A DNA stretch of 64,000 nucleotides from Desulforamulus aeronauticus DSM 10349 (GTDB lineage: Bacteria; Bacillota; Desulfotomaculia; Desulfotomaculales; Desulfotomaculaceae), in NCBI RefSeq assembly GCF_900142375.1, contig NZ_FRAR01000013.1, positions 1 through 64,000 of the forward strand. Direction: 5' to 3'. Below are positions 48,442 through 57,732 of the stretch, one piece after another (the first letter of the stretch is position 1; every line of letters starts with the position of its first letter). The notes under the pieces were generated by a model, which was given only the letters and a program-made list of their open reading frames with translations, was not told the DNA's origin and did no database searches. Made by a program: the position numbers and the translations under genes.

Positions 48442-48472
48442 AAACCCTCGGATTTAATCCGAGGGTTTTTTG
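48442..48472 (+). terminator. Terminator
   Basis: AAACCCTCGGAT / ATCCGAGGGTTT is followed by TTT. Confidence 0.9.
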
Positions 48473-48946
48473 ACGACTCTATTGAAATATTCCGTAACTC
48501 TCCAGCCACAAACCAGGGGGCTTATTGCACAATGAGTTAAGGAGGCGCACCCGCTAAATGTTGAATGACAAACCATTCTGTTAGCTGGAAATTATTCTAT
48601 CAATTTCCACACGATAATTTGATTAGCCTTAATAAAAAGGTGAACACATTTTAAATCAGTAAGGGATAGCATTATCACCCTTTCCCCAATCAACCCAGAA
48701 GTTTAAATTTCCTTAATTAATTAACATAATTTAAAGCTTAATGCTTTGGGTTTGGTATTGGAATGCGGCTAGGTATTTTATTGATAAGCCTGCCGGTTAT
48801 TAATAAAATCTAAATTATTGATAAAACTAGTTGTAACCGTACATATACCTTAATTTATGCTCCTTATTCTTTTACTTCTGGGATTTATATGATACGTTGA
48901 TCTAGTAAAGTAACTTACCACATAATAATTTAAGGGCTGATAACTA
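48473..48946. other. Gene-free host stretch
   Basis: No frame with a ribosome site longer than ten codons is seen. Imperfect AT-rich dyads (for example TTAATTAATTAA at about 48713) suggest promoter or regulatory sequence for the oxidoreductase. Confidence 0.35.
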
Positions 48947-50050
48947 ATGAAAATTGCTATTATTGGAGCAGGATTAGGTGGGCTTGCCTGCGCCCTTGAG
49001 TGCGAGAGGTTAGGAATAATACCGGATGTTTTTGAGCGTGATGAGTCTGTGGGGTGGCCTTATGTATGTATTGTCCACTGGCTCCATGTAATCCACACCG
49101 GCAAAGGTGATCTCCGTAACTACCTAAGAGATAGATTCAATCTAGACTTAAAGCCCATAAATAAATGTACTGAATTAATAATGAGGTCACCCAATAAACA
49201 AACTACTATCAAAGGTGATATAGGTTACATTATGAGGCGGGGTAAACATGTTGATTCTGTAGAAAACCAGTTATATCGTACCCTCAAAAGAACCCCCGTT
49301 CATTTTAATAGACCCGCTGATTATAAAGAGCTGTCTAAGAAGTATGACTACGTAGTTGTTGCCACTGGCAAAGAAACAGTTGCTAAAGAGCTTGGTGTCT
49401 GGAAAAGCATAGATATGGTTCACTTAAGAGGTGGACTTACTTATGGTGCTTTTAACCCCACAGGGACAACCCTTTACTTTAATAAGAAACATGCTGGGAA
49501 GGGCTTTGCTAGGCTTGGGCCTATAAATAGCACACAGGCAATAGTGGGTATGTGTTATGTTGGGGATAATGAACTGGAGATTGATAGACATTATAAGGAT
49601 TTTTTAGAGATGGAAGGTTTAGAGAGCCTTGAATTTGGTTACAAGTTTTCGATTCCAATGTGGACGGATGGACGAGTTAATAAATTTCAGGTCGATAACG
49701 TACTATTAGTTGGCCGTTCAGCAGGTTTAACAGAAAGATTTTTAGGAACGGGTGCAATTGAGGCGTTAATGAGTGGAATTTATGCTGCCCGTGCAATGAT
49801 AAAAGGGTTAGATTATTCTGCTCTTGTTAAACCGTTGCAAGACCATCTAGAGAATATCTCTTCTTTCAGAAAACCATTTGAGGCTCTTGATAATGATGGC
49901 TTGGATCGATTAATCTCAGCAATTGATACACCCGTAATCAAGCAGCTAATATATAACAGTGGCTTAAACTTTATTGATTTTTTAGGCCCTATCCAGCGTC
50001 AGATTAATAAAGTAACCAATATTTTAAGTAGTAAAGAAATAGAAACTTAG
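48947..50050 (+). CDS. FAD-dependent oxidoreductase (geranylgeranyl reductase/monooxygenase-like)
   Basis: The 367-residue product begins with the dinucleotide-binding motif MKIAIIGAGLGGLACALECE (GxGxxG), has a central YDYVVVATGKETVAKELG, and a second FAD contact VDNVLLVGRSAGLTERFLGT with GAIEALMSGIYAARAM. This is the group of geranylgeranyl reductase and aromatic hydroxylase-like flavoproteins. Substrate is unknown. ATG 48947 has TAAGGGCTG upstream; it appears monocistronic. Confidence 0.82.
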   Translation: MKIAIIGAGLGGLACALECERLGIIPDVFERDESVGWPYVCIVHWLHVIHTGKGDLRNYLRDRFNLDLKPINKCTELIMRSPNKQTTIKGDIGYIMRRGKHVDSVENQLYRTLKRTPVHFNRPADYKELSKKYDYVVVATGKETVAKELGVWKSIDMVHLRGGLTYGAFNPTGTTLYFNKKHAGKGFARLGPINSTQAIVGMCYVGDNELEIDRHYKDFLEMEGLESLEFGYKFSIPMWTDGRVNKFQVDNVLLVGRSAGLTERFLGTGAIEALMSGIYAARAMIKGLDYSALVKPLQDHLENISSFRKPFEALDNDGLDRLISAIDTPVIKQLIYNSGLNFIDFLGPIQRQINKVTNILSSKEIET

Positions 50051-50080
50051 TTTATTTTCTGGGAAGAATAGGGATATTAG

Positions 50081-50110
50081 AAAACCAGCTCTGTTTAAGG
50101 GCTGGTTTTT
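50081..50110 (+). terminator. Terminator of the oxidoreductase gene
   Basis: AAAACCAGC / GCTGGTTTTT with a loop of about 11 nt, including a T-run. Confidence 0.8.
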
Positions 50111-50201
50111 GTAGGTTATATATTTGCCCTCTGTCATATTAGCTAAAAATTGTGAAATAAACATTTAGAACAAAAACCCCCTATTGGGGGTAATTTATAG
50201 C

Positions 50202-50336
50202 ATGACTTGTCCTAGGTGTGGTAAGGAAATGAAATTAGCTAATGATGCTTATTATGGTGGAGATAATTTTTACTGTGAGGACTGTGATATTTATAAAGCT
50301 GCTGACGATGTGGAATTAGACTTAAACGGTTATTGA
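50202..50336 (+). CDS. Small zinc-ribbon protein
   Basis: The 44-residue product has two C-x-x-C pairs (CPRCGK near the start and CEDCD at about residue 26), a compact zinc ribbon, followed by an acidic tail (ADDVELDLNGY). GGGGGT lies about 10 bases before ATG 50202, partly within a CCCCC-TATT-GGGGG hairpin that could limit translation. No family is recognised. Confidence 0.6.
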   Translation: MTCPRCGKEMKLANDAYYGGDNFYCEDCDIYKAADDVELDLNGY

Positions 50337-50399
50337 TAGTTCGTATTTCAGATGATGCGTCGGAGAGGGCGGGCCCACTAGCCTACATCGCCTCCTACA

Positions 50400-50443
50400 A
50401 AAGCAAAAAAAAGAGTGTCGCAAAAAGTATTTTTGCGACACTC
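50400..50443 (-). terminator. Strong terminator of the SLH gene
   Basis: A 14-bp perfect stem GAGTGTCGCAAAAA / TTTTTGCGACACTC with a 3-nt loop is followed by TTTTTTTT on the minus strand. Confidence 0.9.
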
Positions 50444-50449
50444 CCGAGA

Positions 50450-51862
50450 TTAATCTTCATATTTAAACTCTATGGCTTTTTCTTTTTTTAGGGAGAAATT
50501 ATCAATTACATCTTCACTTAGCCAAACTTGATAATTCTTGTTATCTACCATGCTATCATCTGCATCCAGAGCAAGGGTTAATTTTGCACCGGCAATGCGA
50601 GCAGCAGTTACATCCAGCTCGCGGGTCCCTTTTAAAATATGAATGCCGGTTCCATTGCTATTAAATTTTTTACCCTTTTGGATGTCCTCATTAAACTGAA
50701 TGACGACGGTGGTGTCGTTAGTAGCCGTTACTTCATCAATAGCTAAAGCAACTGCTTTGGTGGTAAAGTACCATTCGCCTTTATTGATACCGGAGAAAGA
50801 CCTAGCTTTTCTGGTAACCAAAATATCGTCATCAATGGTTAGGCAGTATTTGCTATTGGCTGATAAAAACTCTTTATTATTTAACTTGACAACCAGTTGA
50901 TCATCATCTTCTTTAAAGACAATGGCGTATTCCAGTTGGGCATCCACCCATTGACCATTTTTATATTGTAAGAGTTGAATGGCCTTCGCTAAATCTTCTA
51001 TATCTTGGCCCTTTGCCAGAACCATGTCTTCTGTAAAGTGAATAGTAAATTTGTTTGTATTTATATCAATCTTTGCTTTATTAGCGGGGCTTAGGTTGCT
51101 GATATAGTCTGTGGTTTGCTCTTCTTCATCAAGATCAATATCCATATCCACACTATCGATGAAGCGGGAAATCATAACAGCAAATTCTCCCCTGGTAATA
51201 GGATTAAAGGGATTTAGATACCCATCCGAGGTGCCCCGTAAGATACCTCTCTTATACATAGTTGCAGCGTAGGTTAACTCATCCTGCTTTAGTCCTTTGA
51301 TGTCCTTAAAGGAAAGCAATTCTGTAAGGGAAACATCTTCATCACCGGCAGCTCGGCTAAGCCACATGGCTGCTTCAATACGGGTAGCCGGTTTGTTACC
51401 ATTCCAACCCATTAACTCCCAGTCAGCCAGGATGCCAGCGTCATAAGCTTGTAGTGGTGCCAAGCCCATCCAACCGGGGAAGATTTGTTTAAGTAAGGCT
51501 TCTTTTTCCGTAGAGGTTGCCTCATGATCTATAACCCGCATGATGATGGCGATGGCCTCGTTTTTACTGACCGACTTATCGGGCATAAATTGCTTGTTTT
51601 CATACCCTTTCATAATGCCTTTGCTTTCAAGCTTTAAAATATCATTTTTCGCCCAGTGTTTGTTCACATCTTGAAAAACAACGGAGTAGTTCCGGGATGG
51701 TTGATAAGGTTCCTGATACTGTTTCTTAATTAATTGCTTTTGTAGTCCTGTAGACAGATTTTTTTGCTTATTGCCAGAATCTGCCCAAGCAGCCCCTGCC
51801 AATAAAGTAGTTAGCATAGACACAGAGAGCAAAGTTATCATGAATTTAGTTAATTTTTTCAT
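50450..51862 (-). CDS. S-layer homology (SLH) domain protein
   Basis: The 470-residue product from ATG 51862 (GAAAGGAGAA upstream) has a signal peptide (LSVSMLTTLLAGAAWADS). SLH repeats follow: VFQDVNKHWAKNDILKLESK, then KQFMPDKSVSKNEAIAIIMR, and GYLNPFNPITRGEFAVMISR. From about 250 there are two Ig-like/SbsA-type beta domains (NKFTIHFTEDMVLAKG and TVVIQFNEDIQKGKKFN). It would bind secondary cell wall polymers at the cell surface. Confidence 0.9.
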   Translation of the reverse strand: MKKLTKFMITLLSVSMLTTLLAGAAWADSGNKQKNLSTGLQKQLIKKQYQEPYQPSRNYSVVFQDVNKHWAKNDILKLESKGIMKGYENKQFMPDKSVSKNEAIAIIMRVIDHEATSTEKEALLKQIFPGWMGLAPLQAYDAGILADWELMGWNGNKPATRIEAAMWLSRAAGDEDVSLTELLSFKDIKGLKQDELTYAATMYKRGILRGTSDGYLNPFNPITRGEFAVMISRFIDSVDMDIDLDEEEQTTDYISNLSPANKAKIDINTNKFTIHFTEDMVLAKGQDIEDLAKAIQLLQYKNGQWVDAQLEYAIVFKEDDDQLVVKLNNKEFLSANSKYCLTIDDDILVTRKARSFSGINKGEWYFTTKAVALAIDEVTATNDTTVVIQFNEDIQKGKKFNSNGTGIHILKGTRELDVTAARIAGAKLTLALDADDSMVDNKNYQVWLSEDVIDNFSLKKEKAIEFKYED

Positions 51863-52108
51863 ATATTCTCCTTTCAAAGGACAAGTTAGTTGTTAAGCAT
51901 ACCGATTGGGGCGCCACCAATGTCGGTTTGTCTTTCTATATAATACGGGGGGTGTTTACTTTATCAAGGGGTATGGAAATCGGTTTCTTTCAAGCGTTAC
52001 AAAAAAGGAACCTTTGTTGTCTAAATGAATGAAGTCTTGACGATGGGGTTATTTCTTTGCTAGGCTAACTATATACTATGAAAGAGTCATGGGAGGTATA
52101 GGTATACG

Positions 52109-52621
52109 ATGAAAAGAATAGCAATACTGCTTATTTTGTTAATGATGGTAGTTCTAAGTGGCTGTGCAGGGGACAAAACCCCCCAGCGCCAAGAACCCAA
52201 AACCCCAACCGAGCAACAGACCGCCGCAGAAAAAGTAAAGGTAACCCTTTATTTTGCCAATCAAAATGCAGATGGTCTCATGCCGGTAGAGAGGCAAATT
52301 GATAAACCTAATGACATGGTAACCGCTCTTGTTAGTGAGCTAAAGAAGCCGGATAAAAATACCCCCGTGTTGCCGGAGGGGAGCGAACTGATTTATTATA
52401 AAACCGAGGGAGATACTCTTGTTTTAAACTTTAACCAGGCCTTTGCCAATTTGCAGGGCTCTACCGGTGAATTTATTACCATCAACTCTCTGGCGAATAC
52501 TTTTACAGAGTTACCGCAGTATAAAAATGTGAAACTTATGGTGGAAGGAAAGACCCTAGAAACCGGCCATGCCATTTACGACAAGCCGATTCCCAGGAAT
52601 GAAGGTATTATTAAGGAGTAA
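52109..52621 (+). CDS. GerMN-domain lipoprotein
   Basis: The 170-residue product has a lipobox (VVLSGC at residues 16-21) and a single GerMN domain: KVTLYFANQNADGLMPVERQ, then DTLVLNFNQAFANLQGSTGE and NSLANTFTELPQYKNVKLMV. GerMN proteins act in spore formation and germination on the outer surface. GGGAGG precedes ATG 52109. It is close to the promoter region shared with the divergent SLH gene. Confidence 0.9.
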   Translation: MKRIAILLILLMMVVLSGCAGDKTPQRQEPKTPTEQQTAAEKVKVTLYFANQNADGLMPVERQIDKPNDMVTALVSELKKPDKNTPVLPEGSELIYYKTEGDTLVLNFNQAFANLQGSTGEFITINSLANTFTELPQYKNVKLMVEGKTLETGHAIYDKPIPRNEGIIKE

Positions 52622-52626
52622 AAAAG

Positions 52627-52673
52627 AGGGAGTGGTGCAAAACTACTTTTTTGCCCCACTCCTTTTTCTTATT
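52627..52673 (+). terminator. Terminator after the GerMN gene
   Basis: GAGTGGTGCAAAA pairs with TTTTGCCCCACTC (one G-T pair) and is followed by CTTTTTC. Confidence 0.85.
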
Positions 52674-52823
52674 TGTTATTGGCCAATTCCCATCCCTTTA
52701 TTCCAATGTCATCATAACATCAGTATGCCGGAGTGTTCAGAAAACCTAATTTCTTCTCTTGTCCTGGATACTGTTTTACGATATATTCAAGGGCGTAAGG
52801 ATTGAGCAAGAAAGGGGTTAAGA

Positions 52824-53435
52824 ATGGTAACCTACCGTACAGTTGCTACAGAGATTGTCAGTGAACTTATCGTCAAAAAGTCTCGCTTTATTGCCCATGT
52901 AAAACCTGTGCAGGATGAAGCGGCAGCCGTGGATTTTATCCGACAGATTAGTAAAAGGCACCGAGAAGCAACCCATAATGTTCCAGCCTATCGCATCTCA
53001 GAAAATATAGAAAAGTGCAGTGATGATGGAGAACCCAGTGGCACCGCTGGCAGACCTGTGTTGGGTGTGTTAAAAGGAGAGAATCTTTTTTATACCGCGG
53101 TGGTGATAACCCGATATTTTGGGGGAATTATGCTAGGTGCTGGGGGCTTGGTGCGAGCTTACTCCCAAGCAGCGTCTCAGGGTATTAGTGAAGCGGGTCT
53201 GATTACCCGGGTTTTGAACCAGAAACTACAGGTGGAGTTTGCCATGCCCTTATTTGGCATTATCAAAAAAGTCATTGAGCAATCCGGGGCTAAAATACTA
53301 GATGTGGCAGTAACCGATAAGGCTATTATTGTAGCCCGCTTGCCGGTGCCTGAGGTAGAGGGACTGACAGCGCAACTTATAGAAGCCTCTGCGGGACAAG
53401 CTTTGGTGGAAAAGACAGAGCTGGAATTCGTGTAA
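52824..53435 (+). CDS. YigZ/IMPACT family protein
   Basis: The 203-residue product carries SRFIAHVKPVQDEAAAVDFI, then ATHNVPAYRI, SDDGEPSGTAGRPVLGVLKG and VVITRYFGGIMLGAGGLVRA. These are the UPF0029/IMPACT signatures (S-D-D-G-E-P-x-G-T-A-G...R-Y-F-G-G). A C-terminal DUF1949 ferredoxin-like domain follows. It is a cytosolic protein with a proposed role in translation or stress. AAGGGGTTAAG precedes ATG 52824. Confidence 0.92.
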   Translation: MVTYRTVATEIVSELIVKKSRFIAHVKPVQDEAAAVDFIRQISKRHREATHNVPAYRISENIEKCSDDGEPSGTAGRPVLGVLKGENLFYTAVVITRYFGGIMLGAGGLVRAYSQAASQGISEAGLITRVLNQKLQVEFAMPLFGIIKKVIEQSGAKILDVAVTDKAIIVARLPVPEVEGLTAQLIEASAGQALVEKTELEFV

Positions 53436-53484
53436 GAAATTATTGCCAGTGTGGCAGATAGGAAGTAAACTAAAGTTAGTACCG

Positions 53485-53655
53485 TACATTCTTTTACAGG
53501 TGCCCATAGGGGAGAATAGGGAATCGGGTGTAATTCCCGAGCGGTCCCGCCACTGTAAACGGTGAGGTGATACCCGAGAGAAGCCACTGGCCAAAGGGCC
53601 GGGAAGGTTGGTATCAAGCAATGACCCGTAAGTCAGGAGACCTGCCTGTAAAAGC
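53485..53655 (+). promoter_or_regulatory. Cobalamin (adenosylcobalamin) riboswitch
   Basis: All landmarks are present in order: ACAGGTGCC, GGGAATCGGGTGTAATTCCC, GAGCGGTCCCGCCACTGTAA, GAGAAGCCACTGG, CCGGGAAGG, and AATGACCCGTAAGTCAGGAG with ACCTGCCTGT closing P1. A terminator follows at 53685. It would switch cobT off when B12 is abundant. Confidence 0.96.
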
Positions 53656-53684
53656 ATAAAAACTGAGGATGATGGAAAAATTCT

Positions 53685-53707
53685 CAGCCCTTTTTGGGCT
53701 GGGATTT
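53685..53707 (+). terminator. Riboswitch expression-platform terminator
   Basis: CAGCCC-TTTTT-GGGCTG is followed by GGATTTTTT. Confidence 0.88.
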
Positions 53708-53797
53708 TTTATTTATCAGCATTTCTTTTGGCTTTCTTATGGCAAGGTGCTTTAGTATATCCTATTAATTGTCTCTACGTTAAGGAGGAACGAGAAA

Positions 53798-54853
53798 ATG
53801 AATCTATTACAACAAACACTGGCTAACATTAATCCCCCCGACTTACACTGTCAGCAGTTGGCACAGCAAAGGTTAAACAGTCTTACCAAACCATTAGGCA
53901 GCCTGGGTATTTTAGAAGAAATTGCTTGGCGGTTAGCCGGCATTCAGCGTCTCCCTTTGCCCAAATTGCCAAAGGAAAAGATTTCTCTGGTTTTAGCTGG
54001 GGATCATGGGGTGGTAGCAGAGGGAGTTAGTGCTTTTCCCCAGGAAGTAACCCCTCAAATGGTACTGAATTTTCTTCAGGGCGGAGCGGCCATCAATGTA
54101 CTGGCTCGCCAAGCCGGAGCCAGGGTGGTAATAGCGGATTTTGGCATGGCAACTCCTCTGCCGCATCAGAAACATCTTATGGATTGCCGGGTAAAAGCGG
54201 GAACTGACAATATGGCACAGGGGCCGGCCATGAGCCGACAAGAGGCAGTACAGGCTATTGAGGCCGGCATCACTCTAGTTTTACAACAAGCTAAAGACCC
54301 CCTGTCCCTGATCGGGATAGGAGAGATGGGAATTGGCAACACCACCGCCAGTACAGCCATTTTGGCCGCTTTTAGCGGTCTGCCTGTTCTGGAACTCACG
54401 GGTCAAGGAACGGGTATTGTAGAAGAGAGACGGCAGCAAAAAGCAGCTATCATTGGCCGAGCTTTAGCCGTTAACCGTCCGGATGCTACAGATCCTTTGG
54501 ATGTCTTAGCCAAAGTAGGGGGCTTGGAGATTGCAGGTATGGTTGGCATTATCCTAGGCTGTGCCGGAGCAGGAACACCGGTGGTAATCGACGGTTTTAT
54601 CTCCGGTGCAGCAGCACTGGTGGCTCAGTCCCTAGCACCGCTCTGCCGGGAGTATATGTTTGCCTCCCACCTTTCTCAGGAACCAGGACATCGAATTATG
54701 TTGGAAATGTTGGGGTTAAAGCCAATATTACATTTGGATATGAGATTGGGTGAAGGAACTGGGGCTGTTCTGACCTTCTCATTTATAGAGGCTGCCAGCC
54801 GGATCATTAACGAAATGGCCACCTTTGCTGAGGCAGGGGTAAGTCAGGGTTAA
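53798..54853 (+). CDS. cobT: Nicotinate-nucleotide--dimethylbenzimidazole phosphoribosyltransferase
   Basis: The 351-residue product has LTKPLGSLGILEEIAWRLAG, then VLAGDHGVVAEGVSAFPQEV, GEMGIGNTTASTAILAAFSG and SHLSQEPGHRIMLEMLGLKP, with a general-base Glu in RLGEGTGAVLT. It makes alpha-ribazole phosphate, the lower ligand of cobalamin, from nicotinate mononucleotide. AAGGAGGAACG precedes ATG 53798. It is under the cobalamin riboswitch but separated by 2.9 kb from the cbi operon. Confidence 0.96.
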   Translation: MNLLQQTLANINPPDLHCQQLAQQRLNSLTKPLGSLGILEEIAWRLAGIQRLPLPKLPKEKISLVLAGDHGVVAEGVSAFPQEVTPQMVLNFLQGGAAINVLARQAGARVVIADFGMATPLPHQKHLMDCRVKAGTDNMAQGPAMSRQEAVQAIEAGITLVLQQAKDPLSLIGIGEMGIGNTTASTAILAAFSGLPVLELTGQGTGIVEERRQQKAAIIGRALAVNRPDATDPLDVLAKVGGLEIAGMVGIILGCAGAGTPVVIDGFISGAAALVAQSLAPLCREYMFASHLSQEPGHRIMLEMLGLKPILHLDMRLGEGTGAVLTFSFIEAASRIINEMATFAEAGVSQG

Positions 54854-54854
54854 A

Positions 54855-54905
54855 AAAGCAAAGTCGAGGAAGAACAGATAGCTCTTCATCGACTTTGCTT
54901 TTAAA
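54855..54905 (+). terminator. Terminator of cobT
   Basis: AAAGCAAAGTCGA / TCGACTTTGCTTT with an inner GAAGA/TCTTC stem is followed by TAAATTT. Confidence 0.85.
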
Positions 54906-55422
54906 TTTGTATAAGGATAACTAAATTATGATTTGCTGCTTGCCGCCTGCCCGCTTGTGACCTTTAGGTTATGACCTAAGGGCATGGCAGGAAGAAATGG
55001 TGGCGGCTTAGTTTTTGATTGGTTAAAGGTTCGTGGAAATGAGCTTCTTCGTTCCCGAATGCTTCTCGGAATAATCCCGTTTCTTTTTTACAAAGGATTT
55101 TACACCCTGGTTAATCAGAAAAAAGCCGGAGGAAATCAGGAACCCCAGAATATTTTCCATCCAACATACCACCTTTTATCCTGGCTTGTTTTTAAATTGG
55201 CAGAGTTGGCTGTCTGCGTGGAGTTTACCAACAGTTGGTAGTTAGCTAAAACTAACTCTTTATCTCATTAGATAACACATAATATGCCAAAATACTTTCT
55301 TTTGTTACACTAAAACAGAAAAAGTTTTCCAATAGTAGATGTTTTTACAAAGATACCTTGCCGGAGACTCTTTTGGTGCATTACAATGAACCGCAGGGAC
55401 ATTATGTTTGGAGAGGTGAGTT
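54904..55422. other. Intergenic region with dispersed repeat
   Basis: It holds the second copy of the 23-bp repeat (54956-54978) and an 85-codon frame from 54984 that lacks a convincing ribosome site or family. A TACCAACAGTTGGTA hairpin lies at about 55227-55241. I see no secure gene. Confidence 0.45.
54956..54978. repeat. Dispersed 23-bp repeat, copy 2 (inverted)
   Basis: TGTGACCTTTAGGTTATGAC plus CTA is the exact reverse complement of 42516-42538. Confidence 0.75.
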
Positions 55423-56589
55423 ATGAACAGAAAATTAACTATGTTTTTGATGAGTGTCGTGGTGCTATCCCTCTTGCTGATTGGACAAGTGGGTTATGCC
55501 AACGAAGCGGAAAAAGCTAATCCAGAGATTATTGTACGGGGTAAAATACTATCTGTGACTGAGCAGCAAGAAACAAACCCCGATCTTCAGGATTGGATTC
55601 AAGGAAAAGAGCAACTGGTGACAGCAAAGATTTTAAGTGAACCCTATCAAGGGCAGGAAGTTAGTTTCTTTCATGTTTTGCCCGACCAACTGGGACTGGC
55701 TGTGCTAATATCACCTGGTGATGAAGTGGTTTTATCGGTAGAAGTAACAGAAGGCAAGGTTACCAATGCCTTTGTCTCAGACCATGCCAGGGATAAAAAA
55801 ATCTACTTTTTGGCAGGCTGTTTTGCGGTGATCATGGTGGTTATTGGCGGGCTTAAGGGGGCCAAATCGGTTCTATCTCTAACCCTTACCGGAGTAGGGA
55901 TTTTTGGGGTACTACTGCCCCTGTTGTTTAAGGGACACAGCCCGATTTTTGTAACCATTTTAGTGGCAGCGGTAATGACCACCATCACGATGGTGTTGGT
56001 ACATGGTTACAATAAAAAGACATTGGCGGGTATTATTGGTACTACCAGCGGTGTCCTCGTGGCAGGCTTACTGGCGTTGTTGGTAGGCAAGGCTGCTAAA
56101 CTGACTGGTTTTAGCAGCGAAGAAATGCAAATGCTCATGTATATTCCTCAGCAGGTGAAATTTGATTATCAGGGCCTGTTGTTTGCCGGGATGATTATTG
56201 GAGCGTTGGGGGCGGTGATGGATGTGGGGATCTCCATTGCCTCTGCCGTGGAGGAAGTAAAGCGTGTAAATCCTGGCCTAACGACCCGTCAATTAATCCA
56301 GGCCGGGATGAATGTGGGGCGGGATGTGATGGGAACAATGGCTAATACCTTAATCCTGGCCTATACTGGCAGTGCTTTGCCTCTGATCTTAATATTTATG
56401 GCCTATGATATGCCCTTTTTAAAGATTATCAATCTTGATTTAATCTCTACCGAAATTGTACGGGCCCTTACGGGCAGCATTGGCCTTACGCTGGCGATAC
56501 CCATTACCTCTGTGGCTGCGGGATTGTTACTTACCCGTGGAGAATTGGCAAAATCTCCAGAAAACCAAGAAAAAGAGACGAAAGCCTGA
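55423..56589 (+). CDS. YibE/F family membrane protein
   Basis: The 388-residue product has a signal anchor, an extracytoplasmic N-terminal domain (about 30-120, IIVRGKILSVTEQQETNPDL) and six to seven transmembrane helices. The YibE/F hallmarks are GAVMDVGISIASAVEEV and GRDVMGTMANTLILAYTGSA. Function is unknown in the family. GGAGAGGTGAG precedes ATG 55423. Confidence 0.92.
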   Translation: MNRKLTMFLMSVVVLSLLLIGQVGYANEAEKANPEIIVRGKILSVTEQQETNPDLQDWIQGKEQLVTAKILSEPYQGQEVSFFHVLPDQLGLAVLISPGDEVVLSVEVTEGKVTNAFVSDHARDKKIYFLAGCFAVIMVVIGGLKGAKSVLSLTLTGVGIFGVLLPLLFKGHSPIFVTILVAAVMTTITMVLVHGYNKKTLAGIIGTTSGVLVAGLLALLVGKAAKLTGFSSEEMQMLMYIPQQVKFDYQGLLFAGMIIGALGAVMDVGISIASAVEEVKRVNPGLTTRQLIQAGMNVGRDVMGTMANTLILAYTGSALPLILIFMAYDMPFLKIINLDLISTEIVRALTGSIGLTLAIPITSVAAGLLLTRGELAKSPENQEKETKA

Positions 56590-56634
56590 AAAAAGGAAGT
56601 GGCGCAAAAAATAGTTTTGCGCCACTTCCTTTTT
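56590..56634. terminator. Bidirectional terminator
   Basis: A 20-bp perfect stem runs from AAAAAGGAAGTGGCGCAAAA to TTTTGCGCCACTTCCTTTTT around a 5-nt loop. It serves the YibE/F gene and the convergent lgt. Confidence 0.95.
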
Positions 56635-56653
56635 CAACCATGGTCTGTATTTT

Positions 56654-57409
56654 CTACCGAGTAGGGCGTTGATTTTTCTTGCCTAGGTAGATATAGACTA
56701 AGCCTGACAGCACAATCATCACAATACTCATTACCTGAGCGGCCCGCAGGGGGCCGATCATCAAACTATCTGTCCTAAGTCCTTCAATAAAGAAGCGACC
56801 CAGGGAGTACATGGCCAGGTAGAGCATAAAAAGTTGTCCCTCCGAAGGGAGTTTTCTCCGTAAGAACATTAATATACCGAACACCATTAGATTCCAGAGG
56901 GATTCATACAAAAAGGTGGGGTGGCGGTAAGCACCATCGATATACATGGCCCAGGGAAGGTCGGTGGGGTAACCATAAGCCTCCTGGTTAAAAAAGTTGC
57001 CCCAGCGGCCAATGGCCTGTCCCAGGATAAAGCTAGGGGCTATGATATCGGCAATCTGCCAAAACCGTAAGTTTCGGACCCGGGTAAAAATGTAGCCAGT
57101 GATCATGGCGGTCAGAATTCCCCCGTGAATGGCCAGACCGCCATGCCAAATTTTCGGTATTTCGCTAAGGTTCACACTATAATAATCCCAACTCATAATG
57201 ACATAGTACAACCGGGCTCCCAGCCAAGAGATCGGGGCACAGATCAATACTAGGTCAATGATGTCATCTCCTTTTACGCCTAAGCGTTTGGCTTCCCGCA
57301 AGGCCAGCCAAGTACCCACCAATACTGCCATCATCATAAGTACACCGTACCAGCGAATTGTGATGGGACCCCAGGAGAAAAGATAGGGACTAATTTCTGA
57401 TAGATACAA
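56654..57409 (-). CDS. lgt: Prolipoprotein diacylglyceryl transferase
   Basis: The 251-residue product with seven transmembrane segments has the Lgt signature GRWGNFFNQEAYG (catalytic Arg and Asn), an H-G-G-L motif (WHGGLAIHGG) with the essential His, and RPTFLYESLWN-like HPTFLYESLWN. It transfers diacylglycerol to lipobox cysteines, so it serves the lipoproteins of this window. Start TTG 57409 is chosen because AAAGGAAGAG is a few bases upstream; the 263-residue alternative from 57445 adds a non-homologous head. Confidence 0.94.
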   Translation of the reverse strand: MYLSEISPYLFSWGPITIRWYGVLMMMAVLVGTWLALREAKRLGVKGDDIIDLVLICAPISWLGARLYYVIMSWDYYSVNLSEIPKIWHGGLAIHGGILTAMITGYIFTRVRNLRFWQIADIIAPSFILGQAIGRWGNFFNQEAYGYPTDLPWAMYIDGAYRHPTFLYESLWNLMVFGILMFLRRKLPSEGQLFMLYLAMYSLGRFFIEGLRTDSLMIGPLRAAQVMSIVMIVLSGLVYIYLGKKNQRPTR

Positions 57410-57732
57410 AATACTCTTCCTTTCTTTATAAGGCATACATGCCAACTAGATTTGGTATTATCAGAAAATGATAACACCATACCATACTAACTCTACAGTT
57501 ATTATCAGGATAGATATGTAAATAGTTTCTATATTCGAACTAAGCTTCAGTTATCTGCAGGATCGGTGATCCTTCTCTATTTTATCCTGACCCGGCAGTA
57601 TCTACAAAGCTTTTTTATACGATCCCATCTTTTATCTCACAGAGTACAGATTCTTCCTTGTCTTCCAAGTGCTGTTTATACTATAATTTTGCTGACCCCA
57701 AAAACTAATTAAACCATAATTTTGGAGTAAAT
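57410..57732. other. Divergent lgt/cbiA intergenic region
   Basis: A candidate promoter for cbiA is TTGTCT (57658-57663), an 18-bp spacer and TATAAT (57682-57687). No riboswitch is visible here, unlike upstream of cobT. GAGTAAAT is the only weak ribosome site before ATG 57733. Confidence 0.5.

Noticed and set aside
52569-52805. 78-codon frame after the GerMN gene
   Set aside because: It overlaps the GerMN 3' end and runs through a strong terminator.
54984-55241. 85-codon frame after cobT (starting MAGRNGGGLVFDWLK)
   Set aside because: It starts in the dispersed-repeat region without a ribosome site and shows no family resemblance. I left it as non-coding, though a short membrane-associated protein cannot be excluded.
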